A model generated the notes under the pieces. It was not told the origin of the DNA, ran no database searches, and saw nothing but the letters and a program-made list of their open reading frames with translations. Shown here piece after piece: positions 47,754 to 56,218 of a stretch of 64,000 nt of DNA. Source of the DNA: Planctomycetota bacterium (GTDB lineage: Bacteria; Planctomycetota; Phycisphaerae; Phycisphaerales; SM1A02); NCBI GenBank assembly GCA_014381555.1, contig JACNLO010000037.1, positions 53,335 through 117,334 on the forward strand. Reading direction: 5' to 3'. The translations under genes and the position numbers were made by a program. Numbering within the stretch: position 1 is the stretch's first letter; each line of letters starts with the position of its first letter.

Positions 47754-48619
47754 AAACATCAAGTTCATTTGGAAATTTACGGAGGCGAATTGCCCCAATG
47801 ATTCGGCCAATTCTGGAACGGTGTCCTCCAGTACGCTCAGTTGCTGTTCGTTTACTCAAGATGAAGCAGTCTGGTGAGCTACAGCGCTGTGGGATGGAAT
47901 TTCAGTTACCAAGTGGTGATTTTGGAGTCACATTGGAAGCAGAATCCACAGGCGAATATGAACCTGTGACAACATCGCTCATTGCAGACATGTTGCAGGA
48001 AGGGATGACTTTTGTCGACATTGGTGCACATGTCGGATTGTTTGCGCTGCCTGCCACAAAGTGGGTTGGTGAAACGGGGAGGGTTGTTGCTTTTGAACCA
48101 CACCCAGACAATTACAAAATGTTAATGCAGAACATAGAGCGTAATTTTTGTGCCACTACCATTGAGGCAATTCAATCTGCAGTTTCTGATATTGCAAAAA
48201 CTGTGCATCTACATACGTCTACATTTAACACAGGGGACCACCAACTTTTTCACCGAGGAAACCGAAACACAATTGAAGTTCCTTGCACAACTCTTGACAC
48301 ATTTTTTGACTCGGATGAACAAGTTGATGTAATTAAAATGGATGTACAAGGCGCAGAGGCAGCAGCATTTCGCGGCATGCAGCGAGTGTTAGAAGATAAC
48401 GCGAACATTAAAATTATTTGGGAACTTTCGCCAGCGCAACTTGAAGACGCAGGTTCAAGCGCGGGTGATGTTCTTGCCTGGCTGAAGCAACAAGGGTTTT
48501 GTTTTACAATTGTTGATGATGCTACTGGCGATGTGCTTCGGTCATCAATGCAAGACGTTCTTGACGCTTGCCCGCACGACTCGTATGTAAATGTTTTGTG
48601 TGAACGTGATGCTCAATAA
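47750..48619 (+). CDS. FkbM-family methyltransferase
   Basis: A 289-residue SAM-dependent methyltransferase. The SAM site is FVDIGAHVGLFALPATKWVG (about residues 88-107), with VVAFEPHPDNYKML next. The VIKMDVQGAEAAAFRGM block near residue 200 is the FkbM signature. Such enzymes O-methylate polyketides, sugars or surface glycans. Its stop lies inside the start region of the downstream GT-C-like membrane protein, so a role in glycan modification fits, but the substrate is unknown. Confidence 0.87.
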   Translation: MKTSSSFGNLRRRIAPMIRPILERCPPVRSVAVRLLKMKQSGELQRCGMEFQLPSGDFGVTLEAESTGEYEPVTTSLIADMLQEGMTFVDIGAHVGLFALPATKWVGETGRVVAFEPHPDNYKMLMQNIERNFCATTIEAIQSAVSDIAKTVHLHTSTFNTGDHQLFHRGNRNTIEVPCTTLDTFFDSDEQVDVIKMDVQGAEAAAFRGMQRVLEDNANIKIIWELSPAQLEDAGSSAGDVLAWLKQQGFCFTIVDDATGDVLRSSMQDVLDACPHDSYVNVLCERDAQ

Positions 48620-49880
48620 GCAAATGGATAGATCTTGGATTCTAGGGTCGGTGATTTTAGTTGCGGTGGTCCTCTTTGGGCTTAGATGGTCTACTGGGAT
48701 ATTGTCAAAAGGTCCCGCCTTTGATGAAAAATACATCACGGTTCCAATGCAAAACATAATGTCAGATGGTTGGTCTGTACAAACTGCAATTGATTTTGAA
48801 GAAACGAAAGGCCCAGCGTTGATTTGGCCCTACGCGTTCTTTGGAAAAATGTTTGGAGGAACTCTTAATGACTTGCGCCTTGTTAGTGTGTGGTGTTCTA
48901 TTTTTGGGTTGGCAATTCTCTCATGGATTGCAGTGCAGTGTTCGGTCTATCGAAAAAGTTTGTATTTAGTAGCCTCTGGGTGGCTCTTGTTACCCTACAA
49001 CATCGTCTTTAGCGAACTCGTAATGGGGGAAATTTCTTTCCTACTTCTCTCTCTTCTTGCAGCCGCTGCTTTTCTTTGGGGAGTTCAGGAACCTGCTCCA
49101 AAGTCTCGCCGTTTTCTTGCCCCTGCGTTGTATTGCATCGCAGTAGCAGTAGCATTGCATAGCCGAATTCATGTTGTTGCACTTGCAGGTGGAATTTGTT
49201 TCACTGCATTTGCGCTGCAAGGAAGACGAAGTTGGCCATGGTGGGTTGCGAGTGTTATTGCTGGATTGTTACGAATTCCTCTGTGGATGAGGTGGGGAGG
49301 TCTAGTAAGCCCAGAATATCAATCGTTGCACGGCCTTGGATTTCGAGTTGAAAGTTTGTCTTATCTTGCAGCGGCGCTCGTTCCATTTGTCGGAGTATTC
49401 GCAATTGAAGGATGGAGAATTGCAAAATCAAAAGTCGGTATCGTGTCGGCATTCGTCCTTGGTGTTCTGCTTGTCTCCGTTGCAATGCCTACACTTTTCG
49501 TACCAGATGTCATCGATTTTAACACCCCAAACGAGCGATTCCAAGGAATCGCTGCAAGTGTTGTCAAGAGAGTAACTAATGGGAGCAGTTCTCAGCAGGT
49601 AGCCCTTTCAGTACTTGCAGGTTTCGGTCTTGCGGGCCTCGTGGGATTGTGGCACTGTCGAAACAAGGCAAAGTTGATTGGTTCAATTACGTTTTGGACA
49701 TTAACATTTGGGTGGCTTCTGTATGCATTCACAAGAGGGTTTGTTTTCGATCGTTTTCTATTGACATGGGCTTTTTTGTTGCCGATTGTGTGGGTTCGAG
49801 TATTATCAAAATGGTTGATTCTCGCGCAGTACATCATGCTTGCAGCTATCGCCGCATGGTTGACGTCAACTTGGCTTTAA
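48609..49880 (+). CDS. GT-C-type polytopic membrane glycosyltransferase, putative
   Basis: A protein of about 423 residues with roughly ten hydrophobic segments. After the first helix a periplasmic loop has GPAFDEKYI (acidic FDE pair) and a KGPALIWPYAFFG block, the arrangement of the GT39/ArnT-like GT-C fold, where the acidic residue of the first loop is catalytic. It would use a polyprenyl-phosphate sugar donor. The start is uncertain: ATG 48609 overlaps the FkbM gene and ATG 48624 is an alternative, and neither has a clear ribosome-binding site. No family beyond GT-C-like can be named. Confidence 0.6.
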   Translation: MLNKQMDRSWILGSVILVAVVLFGLRWSTGILSKGPAFDEKYITVPMQNIMSDGWSVQTAIDFEETKGPALIWPYAFFGKMFGGTLNDLRLVSVWCSIFGLAILSWIAVQCSVYRKSLYLVASGWLLLPYNIVFSELVMGEISFLLLSLLAAAAFLWGVQEPAPKSRRFLAPALYCIAVAVALHSRIHVVALAGGICFTAFALQGRRSWPWWVASVIAGLLRIPLWMRWGGLVSPEYQSLHGLGFRVESLSYLAAALVPFVGVFAIEGWRIAKSKVGIVSAFVLGVLLVSVAMPTLFVPDVIDFNTPNERFQGIAASVVKRVTNGSSSQQVALSVLAGFGLAGLVGLWHCRNKAKLIGSITFWTLTFGWLLYAFTRGFVFDRFLLTWAFLLPIVWVRVLSKWLILAQYIMLAAIAAWLTSTWL

Positions 49881-49902
49881 TTGAAAAATGGTGTGGGAGA
49901 AA

Positions 49903-50385
49903 TTATGCAGTTGGATCGATGATCCCACTTGTAGAAGTTGCTTCAGGTGTCCCTTGTGTAGCGGTTCCTTGTTGCATTTGGGCAGCAACAAGTTCTGCAA
50001 TTTGGACAAATCGATTTTGCAATTCCGTTACCAATTGTTTGATTTCGGTTGATTCTTCTTCGGAGAGGTTGCCATCAGTTTTATTCTGCAGCATCTCAAG
50101 AAGATCGATTACAAACTTAGCACCTTCCAAATCGACCATAACACCTTTACCTGAAGGGTCTTGGTGCATGCCGAGCCCCATGAGGGCTTGCGACGCAAGA
50201 ATACCTAAGAGTCCGCGGAAGTTTGGTTCTGGCATCTGTTGCTTAGCTTCAGCTTTTTCAGTTGCTTTTTGCTCAGCGTCTTGTAAGCGTACTTTTTCGG
50301 CTTGTGCTTCTGCTTTCCAGTCACTGTCAACTTGAATTGCTGGTGATGAATCGGCAGTATTTTGTTCTTCAGGTGTCTGTGTCAT
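49903..50385 (-). CDS. DUF1844 family protein
   Basis: A 160-residue protein. The central block (NFRGLLGILASQALMGLGMHQDP, first 20 residues diagnostic) and the VDLEGAKFVIDLLEML segment match DUF1844, a short family of unknown function widespread in Planctomycetota and other phyla. The N-terminus is charged and partly coiled. I took the ATG at 50385 because it follows GGAG at a good distance. A longer frame to 50505 would overlap the start of the divergent gene. Nothing in the context shows its job. Confidence 0.82.
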   Translation of the reverse strand: MTQTPEEQNTADSSPAIQVDSDWKAEAQAEKVRLQDAEQKATEKAEAKQQMPEPNFRGLLGILASQALMGLGMHQDPSGKGVMVDLEGAKFVIDLLEMLQNKTDGNLSEEESTEIKQLVTELQNRFVQIAELVAAQMQQGTATQGTPEATSTSGIIDPTA

Positions 50386-50464
50386 TGTGAACTCCAAAAA
50401 AGGTGCAAGAGAAATTTCGTAATCGAGCAGTATACGCGAGTTCCTGGCGTACAATGCAAAAATC

Positions 50465-51802
50465 ATGTTGCGATGGACTGCATTTTTTGCTCTGGCTATT
50501 GTCACTGGCTGTACGAGTCAGTTGACGGTCATTACTGAAGAAATCGAATACGTTCAAACAAGCGATTTTACTAAGAGTCCTGCCGAGGCACTTTCTGTAA
50601 CTCAAGATATCTCTGAAGTAACAAGTGAGATAGCTGCACTTGATGTCGAACCAATCCTCATCGAAGATGTAGTAGCTGAGGCATTGGAAGCTGAAAAAGC
50701 AGAACTATACGAAGCAATGGTTCCAGACTCGGTTGGAGTCGCACTCACTGTCGAAGCACTTGTTGGGCAAATTAATGGTCGTCCTATCTACGCCAACAAT
50801 GTGCTCGATCCGATAGCAGATGAATTAGCAGCTGCTTCGGAACAAATGGAACGACCTGAATTTTCAGCAAGTATTCGCGCGGCACTCTACTCGGAGACAG
50901 AGCAAATGGGTGTAGTTCTTCGCGAAGGCAGGGTGTACGACATTGTCATGTACGACTTGCTTTTGTCTGAGGCGCTCAGTGGAATGACAATTCAGCAATC
51001 GTACGGTCTCATTTCAATAATCGGGCAGATGCGAAGTCACTTGGCCTCTGCTCAGGGCGGGAGTCAATCTCAATTGAGGGAAAATCTATCAACTAAGATG
51101 GGCGTTTCGGTTGACGAGTTCCTCGAGTTCCAACGTGAGAAAATATTGATAGATGACTTACGCCGACAGAAGATTAAGCCAAAAGTAAATGTAACATGGC
51201 GAGATATTCAACGAGAGTTCGGGCATGTTGTATTTGAGGAAGAGGTTCTAATTGATCCAGATCAATCCAGAACGGATGCAGTTGTGATGGCTCTGAGGTC
51301 AGGCCATTCACTTAGGGAGATTGATGAAGCCCGTGGCACAGTTACGCTTGGCAGGATTATGTTACCACTTGATGACCCTCGAATAGAAGAAGTTCAAATT
51401 GCTTTTGAAAATGGATTAACTTTTGAAGAGGTTGCACAGATAGCTGGGACACCAAATGGAGGAGTTTGGAATATGTATGAAATGGGGGAAGGTGGCATTT
51501 CAGATATTAAGGCAGGATCTGTATTGCAGGAACGTCTCGTGGGTCTTTCAGAAGGTGATGTTCTTGAGCCAATCACCTTTCCTACAAAGATCAATTGGTT
51601 TGCTGTGCTTGATATCCAGCAACCAATTTCGCTCTACAACCGCCAAGTCCAAATAGCTGTGCAATCTGCTCTAGAAGAAGTACAATTCCGCCGCGAGGGT
51701 GATCGTTATGTTGAATCTCTCTGGGGTGAAGGTAGTCTCAAAAAGGTTAAATCGATGGCTGACAGCATTGCGAACATTGCAATTCAGAGATTTCAGCGGT
51801 AG
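50465..51802 (+). CDS. Lipoprotein, SurA/PrsA-like peptidyl-prolyl isomerase candidate
   Basis: A 445-residue protein with a lipoprotein signal peptide: LRWTAFFALAIVTGC places the lipidated Cys at about residue 17. The middle resembles SurA-type chaperones. VGQINGRPIYANNVLDP corresponds to the VNGexI start of SurA_N, a helical stretch follows, and a C-terminal parvulin-like region contains GGVWNMYEMGEGGISDI, where WxxxxELPxxF is usual. The helical bundle is plausible, but canonical PPIase active-site residues are not evident, so it may only be a holdase. It overlaps the YraN-type gene. Confidence 0.65.
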   Translation: MLRWTAFFALAIVTGCTSQLTVITEEIEYVQTSDFTKSPAEALSVTQDISEVTSEIAALDVEPILIEDVVAEALEAEKAELYEAMVPDSVGVALTVEALVGQINGRPIYANNVLDPIADELAAASEQMERPEFSASIRAALYSETEQMGVVLREGRVYDIVMYDLLLSEALSGMTIQQSYGLISIIGQMRSHLASAQGGSQSQLRENLSTKMGVSVDEFLEFQREKILIDDLRRQKIKPKVNVTWRDIQREFGHVVFEEEVLIDPDQSRTDAVVMALRSGHSLREIDEARGTVTLGRIMLPLDDPRIEEVQIAFENGLTFEEVAQIAGTPNGGVWNMYEMGEGGISDIKAGSVLQERLVGLSEGDVLEPITFPTKINWFAVLDIQQPISLYNRQVQIAVQSALEEVQFRREGDRYVESLWGEGSLKKVKSMADSIANIAIQRFQR

Positions 51803-52205
51803 CCTTCAAGGTGTAACTAGGCAGAAAATTGGTGCTGTTGGCGAGCAGATTGCACGTGCATATTTGAAGAAACGTGGGTGGCGGATTTTGGATACTAATG
51901 TACGTTTTGGGCAAGACGAACTGGATATTCTTGCTATGTGTCCGCGTGAAGAAACCATTGCAATTGTTGAAGTACGCACGACAGCAAGAAATGGTAAGCG
52001 CCCAGAAGATACTATTACTCACAGAAAACGAAAAGCGATGCGACGTGTTGCTAGACATGTCCAAACAGAAGCCCTAAAACACCGATGTTCATTGCGTGTA
52101 GATCTGATTGCTGTCCAGCTAGCGGATACCCACGAAAGTTCAAAAATACGGCATTACAAAGGGGTATTACCTATAAGAACGATAAAAAAATACAAAAATA
52201 CGTAA
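51708..52205 (+). CDS. YraN/UPF0102 family nuclease-like protein
   Basis: A member of the UPF0102 family, related to the Holliday-junction/restriction endonuclease fold. It shows KIGAVGEQIARAYLKKRGWRIL, the FGQDELDIL active-site Asp and the VEVRTTARNG motif, in which the family normally has EVKxR. The start is uncertain: I took the ATG at 51708, which follows GAGGGTG, giving 165 residues and a 95-base overlap with the previous gene. TTG codons at 51768 and 51777 are alternatives that give a more usual N-terminus. Confidence 0.8.
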   Translation: MLNLSGVKVVSKRLNRWLTALRTLQFRDFSGSLQGVTRQKIGAVGEQIARAYLKKRGWRILDTNVRFGQDELDILAMCPREETIAIVEVRTTARNGKRPEDTITHRKRKAMRRVARHVQTEALKHRCSLRVDLIAVQLADTHESSKIRHYKGVLPIRTIKKYKNT

Positions 52206-52242
52206 AAAAATGTTATATCACCCTTTCTTTGTGCGTTTGATT

Positions 52243-52271
52243 TTGACACACAACTTCAGTTTTTCTCTAAC
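52243..52271 (+). promoter_or_regulatory. Sigma-70-type promoter for the EF-hand protein
   Basis: A perfect -35 TTGACA is followed after 17 bases by TCTAAC, 20 bases upstream of the ATG at 52291, giving a short leader with GGAG. This also supports choosing 52291 over the upstream ATG at 52210, which lies before the promoter. Confidence 0.6.
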
Positions 52272-52290
52272 ACATTCAGGAGTATACACA

Positions 52291-53883
52291 ATGAAAACAT
52301 CTTCTCTAAAAGCGTTGCAAGTGCTTGTTTTAACATCAGTTACAGTGCTATCAACAACTTCTTTAGCCCAGCAAAATTCTGGTAGACGAGGCGGAGGATT
52401 TATGTCTTCTATGTCCTCAGGTGGGACGACCCCTGATTACATGCTACGAGATTTGCAAAAATTTCAAATGGCACTAGAACTTCAAGACTACCAAACCACA
52501 ATAGTTGAGCAGATGCTCCGGGAATACGATGAATCTTTTAGAGAAGCATCCGACGCGAGCCGTGAAGGCATAAGTTCTTCATTTGATTCGATGCGTGGTA
52601 GCGAAGATGATGCTGCGAGGCAGAAATCCCAAGAATTGAGAGATCGTTCCCGTGAGATCCGAGACAAACTTGATTCAGTAAAGAAGCTCGGAGACGAGCA
52701 AGATATGCAGGAATTGCAAAAGCGCCTTAATGCTGAACGTGAATCAATTCGGGATGAAATGCGACAAGCTCGTGTTGATCAATGGCAATCACCGGAACGC
52801 CAAGCTTCTTTTGAATTAGTAGCATTACTTATGCAAGATCAACTCAGGTTGAAACGGCAAATGCGAGAAGAGTTTGAAGGCGACCTCGTTGCGATCCTTA
52901 ATGTTGAGCAGCAAGTGTTATGGCCTCCTCTTCAACGGCAACTCATTCGAGATCGATTGCTTCCAAGGGGTCGCTTAAGCGGTGAAACAGTTGATGTGAT
53001 GGGGTTAGTAGATCAACAAGAGTTTGATGATGAAGTGCTTTTTGAGTTGTTACCTGTCTTGCAGGAATGGGATCTATCAGTTACTGAGGCTTTGACAGCA
53101 CGTGATGATCACATGATTGAGAACCAAGGTGCGTTAATGTCTTCAATGCGAACTATGGATGTGGATTCTGGAATAGAAGTGATGGAAACCCAAGGTCGAT
53201 TAGCTCAGGGAGTTCGGGACATCAATGACAACGCAGTGCAGAACATTCTTTTATTGTTGCCAGAGGATAAATCTGCTGACTTTAAAACAATTGCGAATGA
53301 ACGTGGATATCCTCGAATCTTTAGACCAACTCGAACTGATCGTGCGTTTCGGGCTGCTCTTGAACTAGAAGGCCTAGAGCCAGATATTCTTCAAGCTATT
53401 GAAGAATTGTACGCTTCATTGCAAATTGAAATGGTGTACGCAAATGAGCAAGTATTAGAGGCGACGCATCGCTGGGAAGCACAAGAACAGATTGATCGAA
53501 TTAACCGCTTTGCTCAGCGAATGTCAGGAGGGTCTTCAGAACGAGCTGAAAGCCCGATTCGCAAAGCAGAGGAAGACCGTCAAAAAATTGAAGACAATTA
53601 CCTTGCACAACTGCGGATGCTGTTAACTGAAGAACAGATGGAAGCACTTGGCGGTTTGAAAAAACGTGAAGAGCGAGATAATCGTGGCAACCGAGATTCT
53701 GCCGACAGGGGTAGTCGTGGTAGCGACCGCGGTGGATTCGAGGGTGGTCGAGAAGCATTTATGGAAAGATTCGATAAGGATGGCGATGGCACCATTAGTG
53801 AATCCGAGCGGGATGCAATCCGCGAGCACTTTAGAAATGGTGGTGGGCGTGATGGCACTGGTGGTGGACCACCACGAAGCTGA
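52291..53883 (+). CDS. Secreted helical protein with C-terminal EF-hand
   Basis: A 530-residue exported protein. The signal peptide (MKTSSLKALQVLVLTSVTVL..., cut after SLA) follows a clear GGAG site at 52291. A very charged, mostly helical body rich in R, E, Q and D contains coiled-coil stretches. Near the end an R/G/D-rich linker is followed by DKDGDGTISESERDAIREHF, a single EF-hand-type calcium loop. A Gly-rich tail (NGGGRDGTGGGPPRS) closes the protein. I recognise no family. Long-helix EF-hand proteins of unknown function are common in planctomycetes. A strong terminator follows. Confidence 0.75.
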   Translation: MKTSSLKALQVLVLTSVTVLSTTSLAQQNSGRRGGGFMSSMSSGGTTPDYMLRDLQKFQMALELQDYQTTIVEQMLREYDESFREASDASREGISSSFDSMRGSEDDAARQKSQELRDRSREIRDKLDSVKKLGDEQDMQELQKRLNAERESIRDEMRQARVDQWQSPERQASFELVALLMQDQLRLKRQMREEFEGDLVAILNVEQQVLWPPLQRQLIRDRLLPRGRLSGETVDVMGLVDQQEFDDEVLFELLPVLQEWDLSVTEALTARDDHMIENQGALMSSMRTMDVDSGIEVMETQGRLAQGVRDINDNAVQNILLLLPEDKSADFKTIANERGYPRIFRPTRTDRAFRAALELEGLEPDILQAIEELYASLQIEMVYANEQVLEATHRWEAQEQIDRINRFAQRMSGGSSERAESPIRKAEEDRQKIEDNYLAQLRMLLTEEQMEALGGLKKREERDNRGNRDSADRGSRGSDRGGFEGGREAFMERFDKDGDGTISESERDAIREHFRNGGGRDGTGGGPPRS

Positions 53884-53903
53884 CCTTGATTAAAATTTAC
53901 AAT

Positions 53904-53938
53904 AAACTGCCTCAAGACTTTTTTGAGGCAGTTTTTTT
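53904..53938 (+). terminator. Intrinsic terminator after the EF-hand gene
   Basis: AAACTGCCTCAA and TTGAGGCAGTTT form a perfect 12-bp stem around a 7-base loop, continuing into a run of seven T. It lies 20 bases after the stop codon. Confidence 0.92.
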
Positions 53939-53951
53939 ATTAAGGAAAAAT

Positions 53952-54056
53952 ATGTTTTTACCAATTCTATTAGTTGCACTGAATACTATTCTGAGCAATT
54001 ACACGGTGCTCTTGTTAATGAATACAACCAAAGTGGTAAGTGCCTCTCCTCCTTAA
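53952..54056 (+). CDS. Possible small membrane protein (34 residues)
   Basis: An ATG six bases after AAGGA opens a 34-codon frame, with a hydrophobic core MFLPILLVALNTIL and LLLMN, ending in SPP and TAA. The region 53939-54155 otherwise holds no gene. The good ribosome-binding site, the hydrophobic composition and the position right after a terminator make a small membrane peptide possible. No homologue is known to me, and a chance frame cannot be excluded. Confidence 0.3.
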   Translation: MFLPILLVALNTILSNYTVLLLMNTTKVVSASPP

Positions 54057-54155
54057 TCAAAACCGCCTTTCAAAAAATAACACCGATGATAATCCGTTGC
54101 CATATTAAGTTTAAGAATGCTGCTGATTGCAGCACCTGTAATAATTCCAAGACCA

Positions 54156-55166
54156 TCACCGCGACACAATGCATGGTTGATCCAAGGACTTGTTCCCAAG
54201 TTGTCCACATGCAGCCATTGCATCTTTGCCTAGAGTTATACGGCGGTGGACGAATTGGCCAGTTGACTTTGCAACTTCAATGAACCGCTCAATTGATTCT
54301 TCACTTGGAGCTTCCCAAGGGTTATTTTCGATTGGATTGTAGGGAATCAAATTTAAGTTGCAGCCAATTGGCTTTAGGTATTTGCAGAGTTCCAAAGCGT
54401 GTCCTTCGGAATCGTTTACGCCGGGAATCAATACATACTCTGCAAGAACCCCGCCGCAATCATGACGTGGATATAACAAAATAGCTTCTCGGAGTTGCTC
54501 CATAGAAACTGAACGAGCTAGCGGCATAATTGTTTTGCGAATTTCATCATTTGGCGCATTGATGGAAAAAGCAAGCGAGAGTCGTTTGAACCCATTTGTT
54601 CGAGCAAGTTGTGCAAGTTCTTTTATGCCATCAAGACGCCCCACAGTGGAAACGCAAATTCGTGAACTCGCTACCCCCGGGCCATTGTTGTCGGCCAAGA
54701 TTTCTATCGCTGGGATTACCGCATCAAGATTATCCAATGGCTCACCCATACCCATGAAAACGACATTGTCGATTTTGGTATCCAGTGCATGAAAGGCAGC
54801 GTGCCACTGGGCAACAATTTCAGCGGTTGTGAGATTGCGAAGCAACCCGAGTTTCGCTGTTTGGCAAAATGTGCATCCCATTGCGCATCCGACTTGGGAG
54901 GAGACACATAAAGTATGCCTTTTCTTTTTAAAACCATCAATAGGTAGGATGACCGACTCAGTTTCTAGTCCATCTGACAATTTCAGAAGAAATTTCAAAG
55001 TTCCGCAATCATCTACTACTTTCGATGGAATAACCGAGGTTTCTGCTAACTCAGGATATTTGTTATCGCGATAAAAGCCACGCCATTTCGCTAAATCACT
55101 GTTCTCGGATGGAATGCCTAACATCCTGTACAAGATACTAGAATACGCAGATGGAGCAAAGCGCAT
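54156..55166 (-). CDS. rlmN: 23S rRNA (adenine-C2) methyltransferase RlmN, N-terminally short
   Basis: A 336-residue radical SAM enzyme of the RlmN/Cfr family that methylates A2503 of 23S rRNA. The cluster motif CAMGCTFCQT is followed by VFMGMGEPLDN, ICVSTVGR, LAFSINAPNDE and the resolving Cys in AACGQLG. The cluster Cys region and the last Cys needed for methyl transfer are intact. The N-terminal accessory domain is reduced: the usual R-x-KQ-I-x-x-W block is not seen. The start at 55166 overlaps the divergent gene at 55151. An ATG at 55124 (MLGIPSE) is an alternative. Confidence 0.9.
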   Translation of the reverse strand: MRFAPSAYSSILYRMLGIPSENSDLAKWRGFYRDNKYPELAETSVIPSKVVDDCGTLKFLLKLSDGLETESVILPIDGFKKKRHTLCVSSQVGCAMGCTFCQTAKLGLLRNLTTAEIVAQWHAAFHALDTKIDNVVFMGMGEPLDNLDAVIPAIEILADNNGPGVASSRICVSTVGRLDGIKELAQLARTNGFKRLSLAFSINAPNDEIRKTIMPLARSVSMEQLREAILLYPRHDCGGVLAEYVLIPGVNDSEGHALELCKYLKPIGCNLNLIPYNPIENNPWEAPSEESIERFIEVAKSTGQFVHRRITLGKDAMAACGQLGNKSLDQPCIVSR

Positions 55167-56218
55167 TAGGTGAACGAAGGCAACCAGCCGTATTTATTAC
55201 AGGTGCCGGAGGCGAAGTTGGGCATGGACTTATCTCTTCTTTTAGTGATGAGAGAAGACCAGATATAGTCGCAACGGATCTAAGGGAATTAGACCACAAG
55301 TCAAGAGAAAAATGCGCTGCGACTTATCTTGCTGATGTGTGCGATCGAGATGCCCTTGACCGAATACTTTCGATGTATCAAGTCAAGGAAATGTTCCATC
55401 TTGCTGCTGTCTTGAGCACTCGTGCAGAATTTGCTCCTGAAATTGCACATCAAGTAAACGTCAACGGCACAGTAAACATTTTACAAATTGCTGCCGAGCA
55501 AGGCAGAATGTATGGGGAACCAGTCAAAGTAGTTTTTCCAAGTTCTATTGCTGCGTATGGGTTTGGGTCTTTGGCGCAAAAAAAAGAAGTTGGCTCAGTC
55601 ACTGAATACGAACATTGCAAGCCATCAACAATGTATGGTTGCAACAAACTGTATTGTGAACATCTCGGGAGGTATTACGCGCATTCATATCGGCAACTCG
55701 CAACTGACAGCGTCCAAGGAGAGGACAAAAATCGCGGCGTTGTTGATTTTCGTTGTGTTAGATACCCAGGTCTTATTTCTGCAGAGACAGTCCCAACAGG
55801 TGGCACTAGCGATTTCGTTCCAGAAATGATTCACGCTGCTGCTCGTGGCGAAAAGTACAAATGTTTTGTTCGTGAAGACACTCGTATTCCATTTATGACG
55901 ATGCCAGAAGCAATTGATGCAACTCTACAACTTGCTGCAGCTCCTCGCGAAGAACTTACGCAAATCGTGTACAACATTTCAAGTTTTAGTCCCTCAGCTG
56001 GCGAAGTTGCAGAACTTGTAAAACAGTATTTTCCTAAAGCAAATATCAGTTTTGAGCCAGACGAACGTCGGCAAGCCATTGTTGACTCTTGGCCCGAAGC
56101 CCTTGATTGTTCGGTTGCAACAAACGACTGGGGGTTTGCGCCGAAATACACTTTAGAACAAGCGTTTGAAGAGTACCTTATTCCACGAATCACAAAACAA
56201 TATGAAAGTAAAGCATGA
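55151..56218 (+). CDS. tdh: L-threonine 3-dehydrogenase, SDR (epimerase-like) type
   Basis: A 355-residue short-chain dehydrogenase with the NAD-binding loop FITGAGGEVGHGL, the Tyr-Lys active site in STMYGCNKLYCE, and the signature RYPGLISAETVPTGGTSDF seen in threonine dehydrogenases of the epimerase fold (as in Flavobacterium and animals). It oxidises threonine to 2-amino-3-ketobutyrate. The next gene, overlapping by four bases, encodes the enzyme that uses this product. The family differs from the zinc-type E. coli Tdh. Confidence 0.9.
   Translation: MEQSALGERRQPAVFITGAGGEVGHGLISSFSDERRPDIVATDLRELDHKSREKCAATYLADVCDRDALDRILSMYQVKEMFHLAAVLSTRAEFAPEIAHQVNVNGTVNILQIAAEQGRMYGEPVKVVFPSSIAAYGFGSLAQKKEVGSVTEYEHCKPSTMYGCNKLYCEHLGRYYAHSYRQLATDSVQGEDKNRGVVDFRCVRYPGLISAETVPTGGTSDFVPEMIHAAARGEKYKCFVREDTRIPFMTMPEAIDATLQLAAAPREELTQIVYNISSFSPSAGEVAELVKQYFPKANISFEPDERRQAIVDSWPEALDCSVATNDWGFAPKYTLEQAFEEYLIPRITKQYESKA

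Noticed and set aside
50386..50505. N-terminal extension of the DUF1844 gene
   Set aside because: It would overlap the start of the divergent lipoprotein gene and lacks conservation. A good ribosome site precedes the ATG at 50385.
52210..52290. Upstream extension of the EF-hand protein
   Set aside because: It precedes the predicted promoter and would bury the signal peptide.
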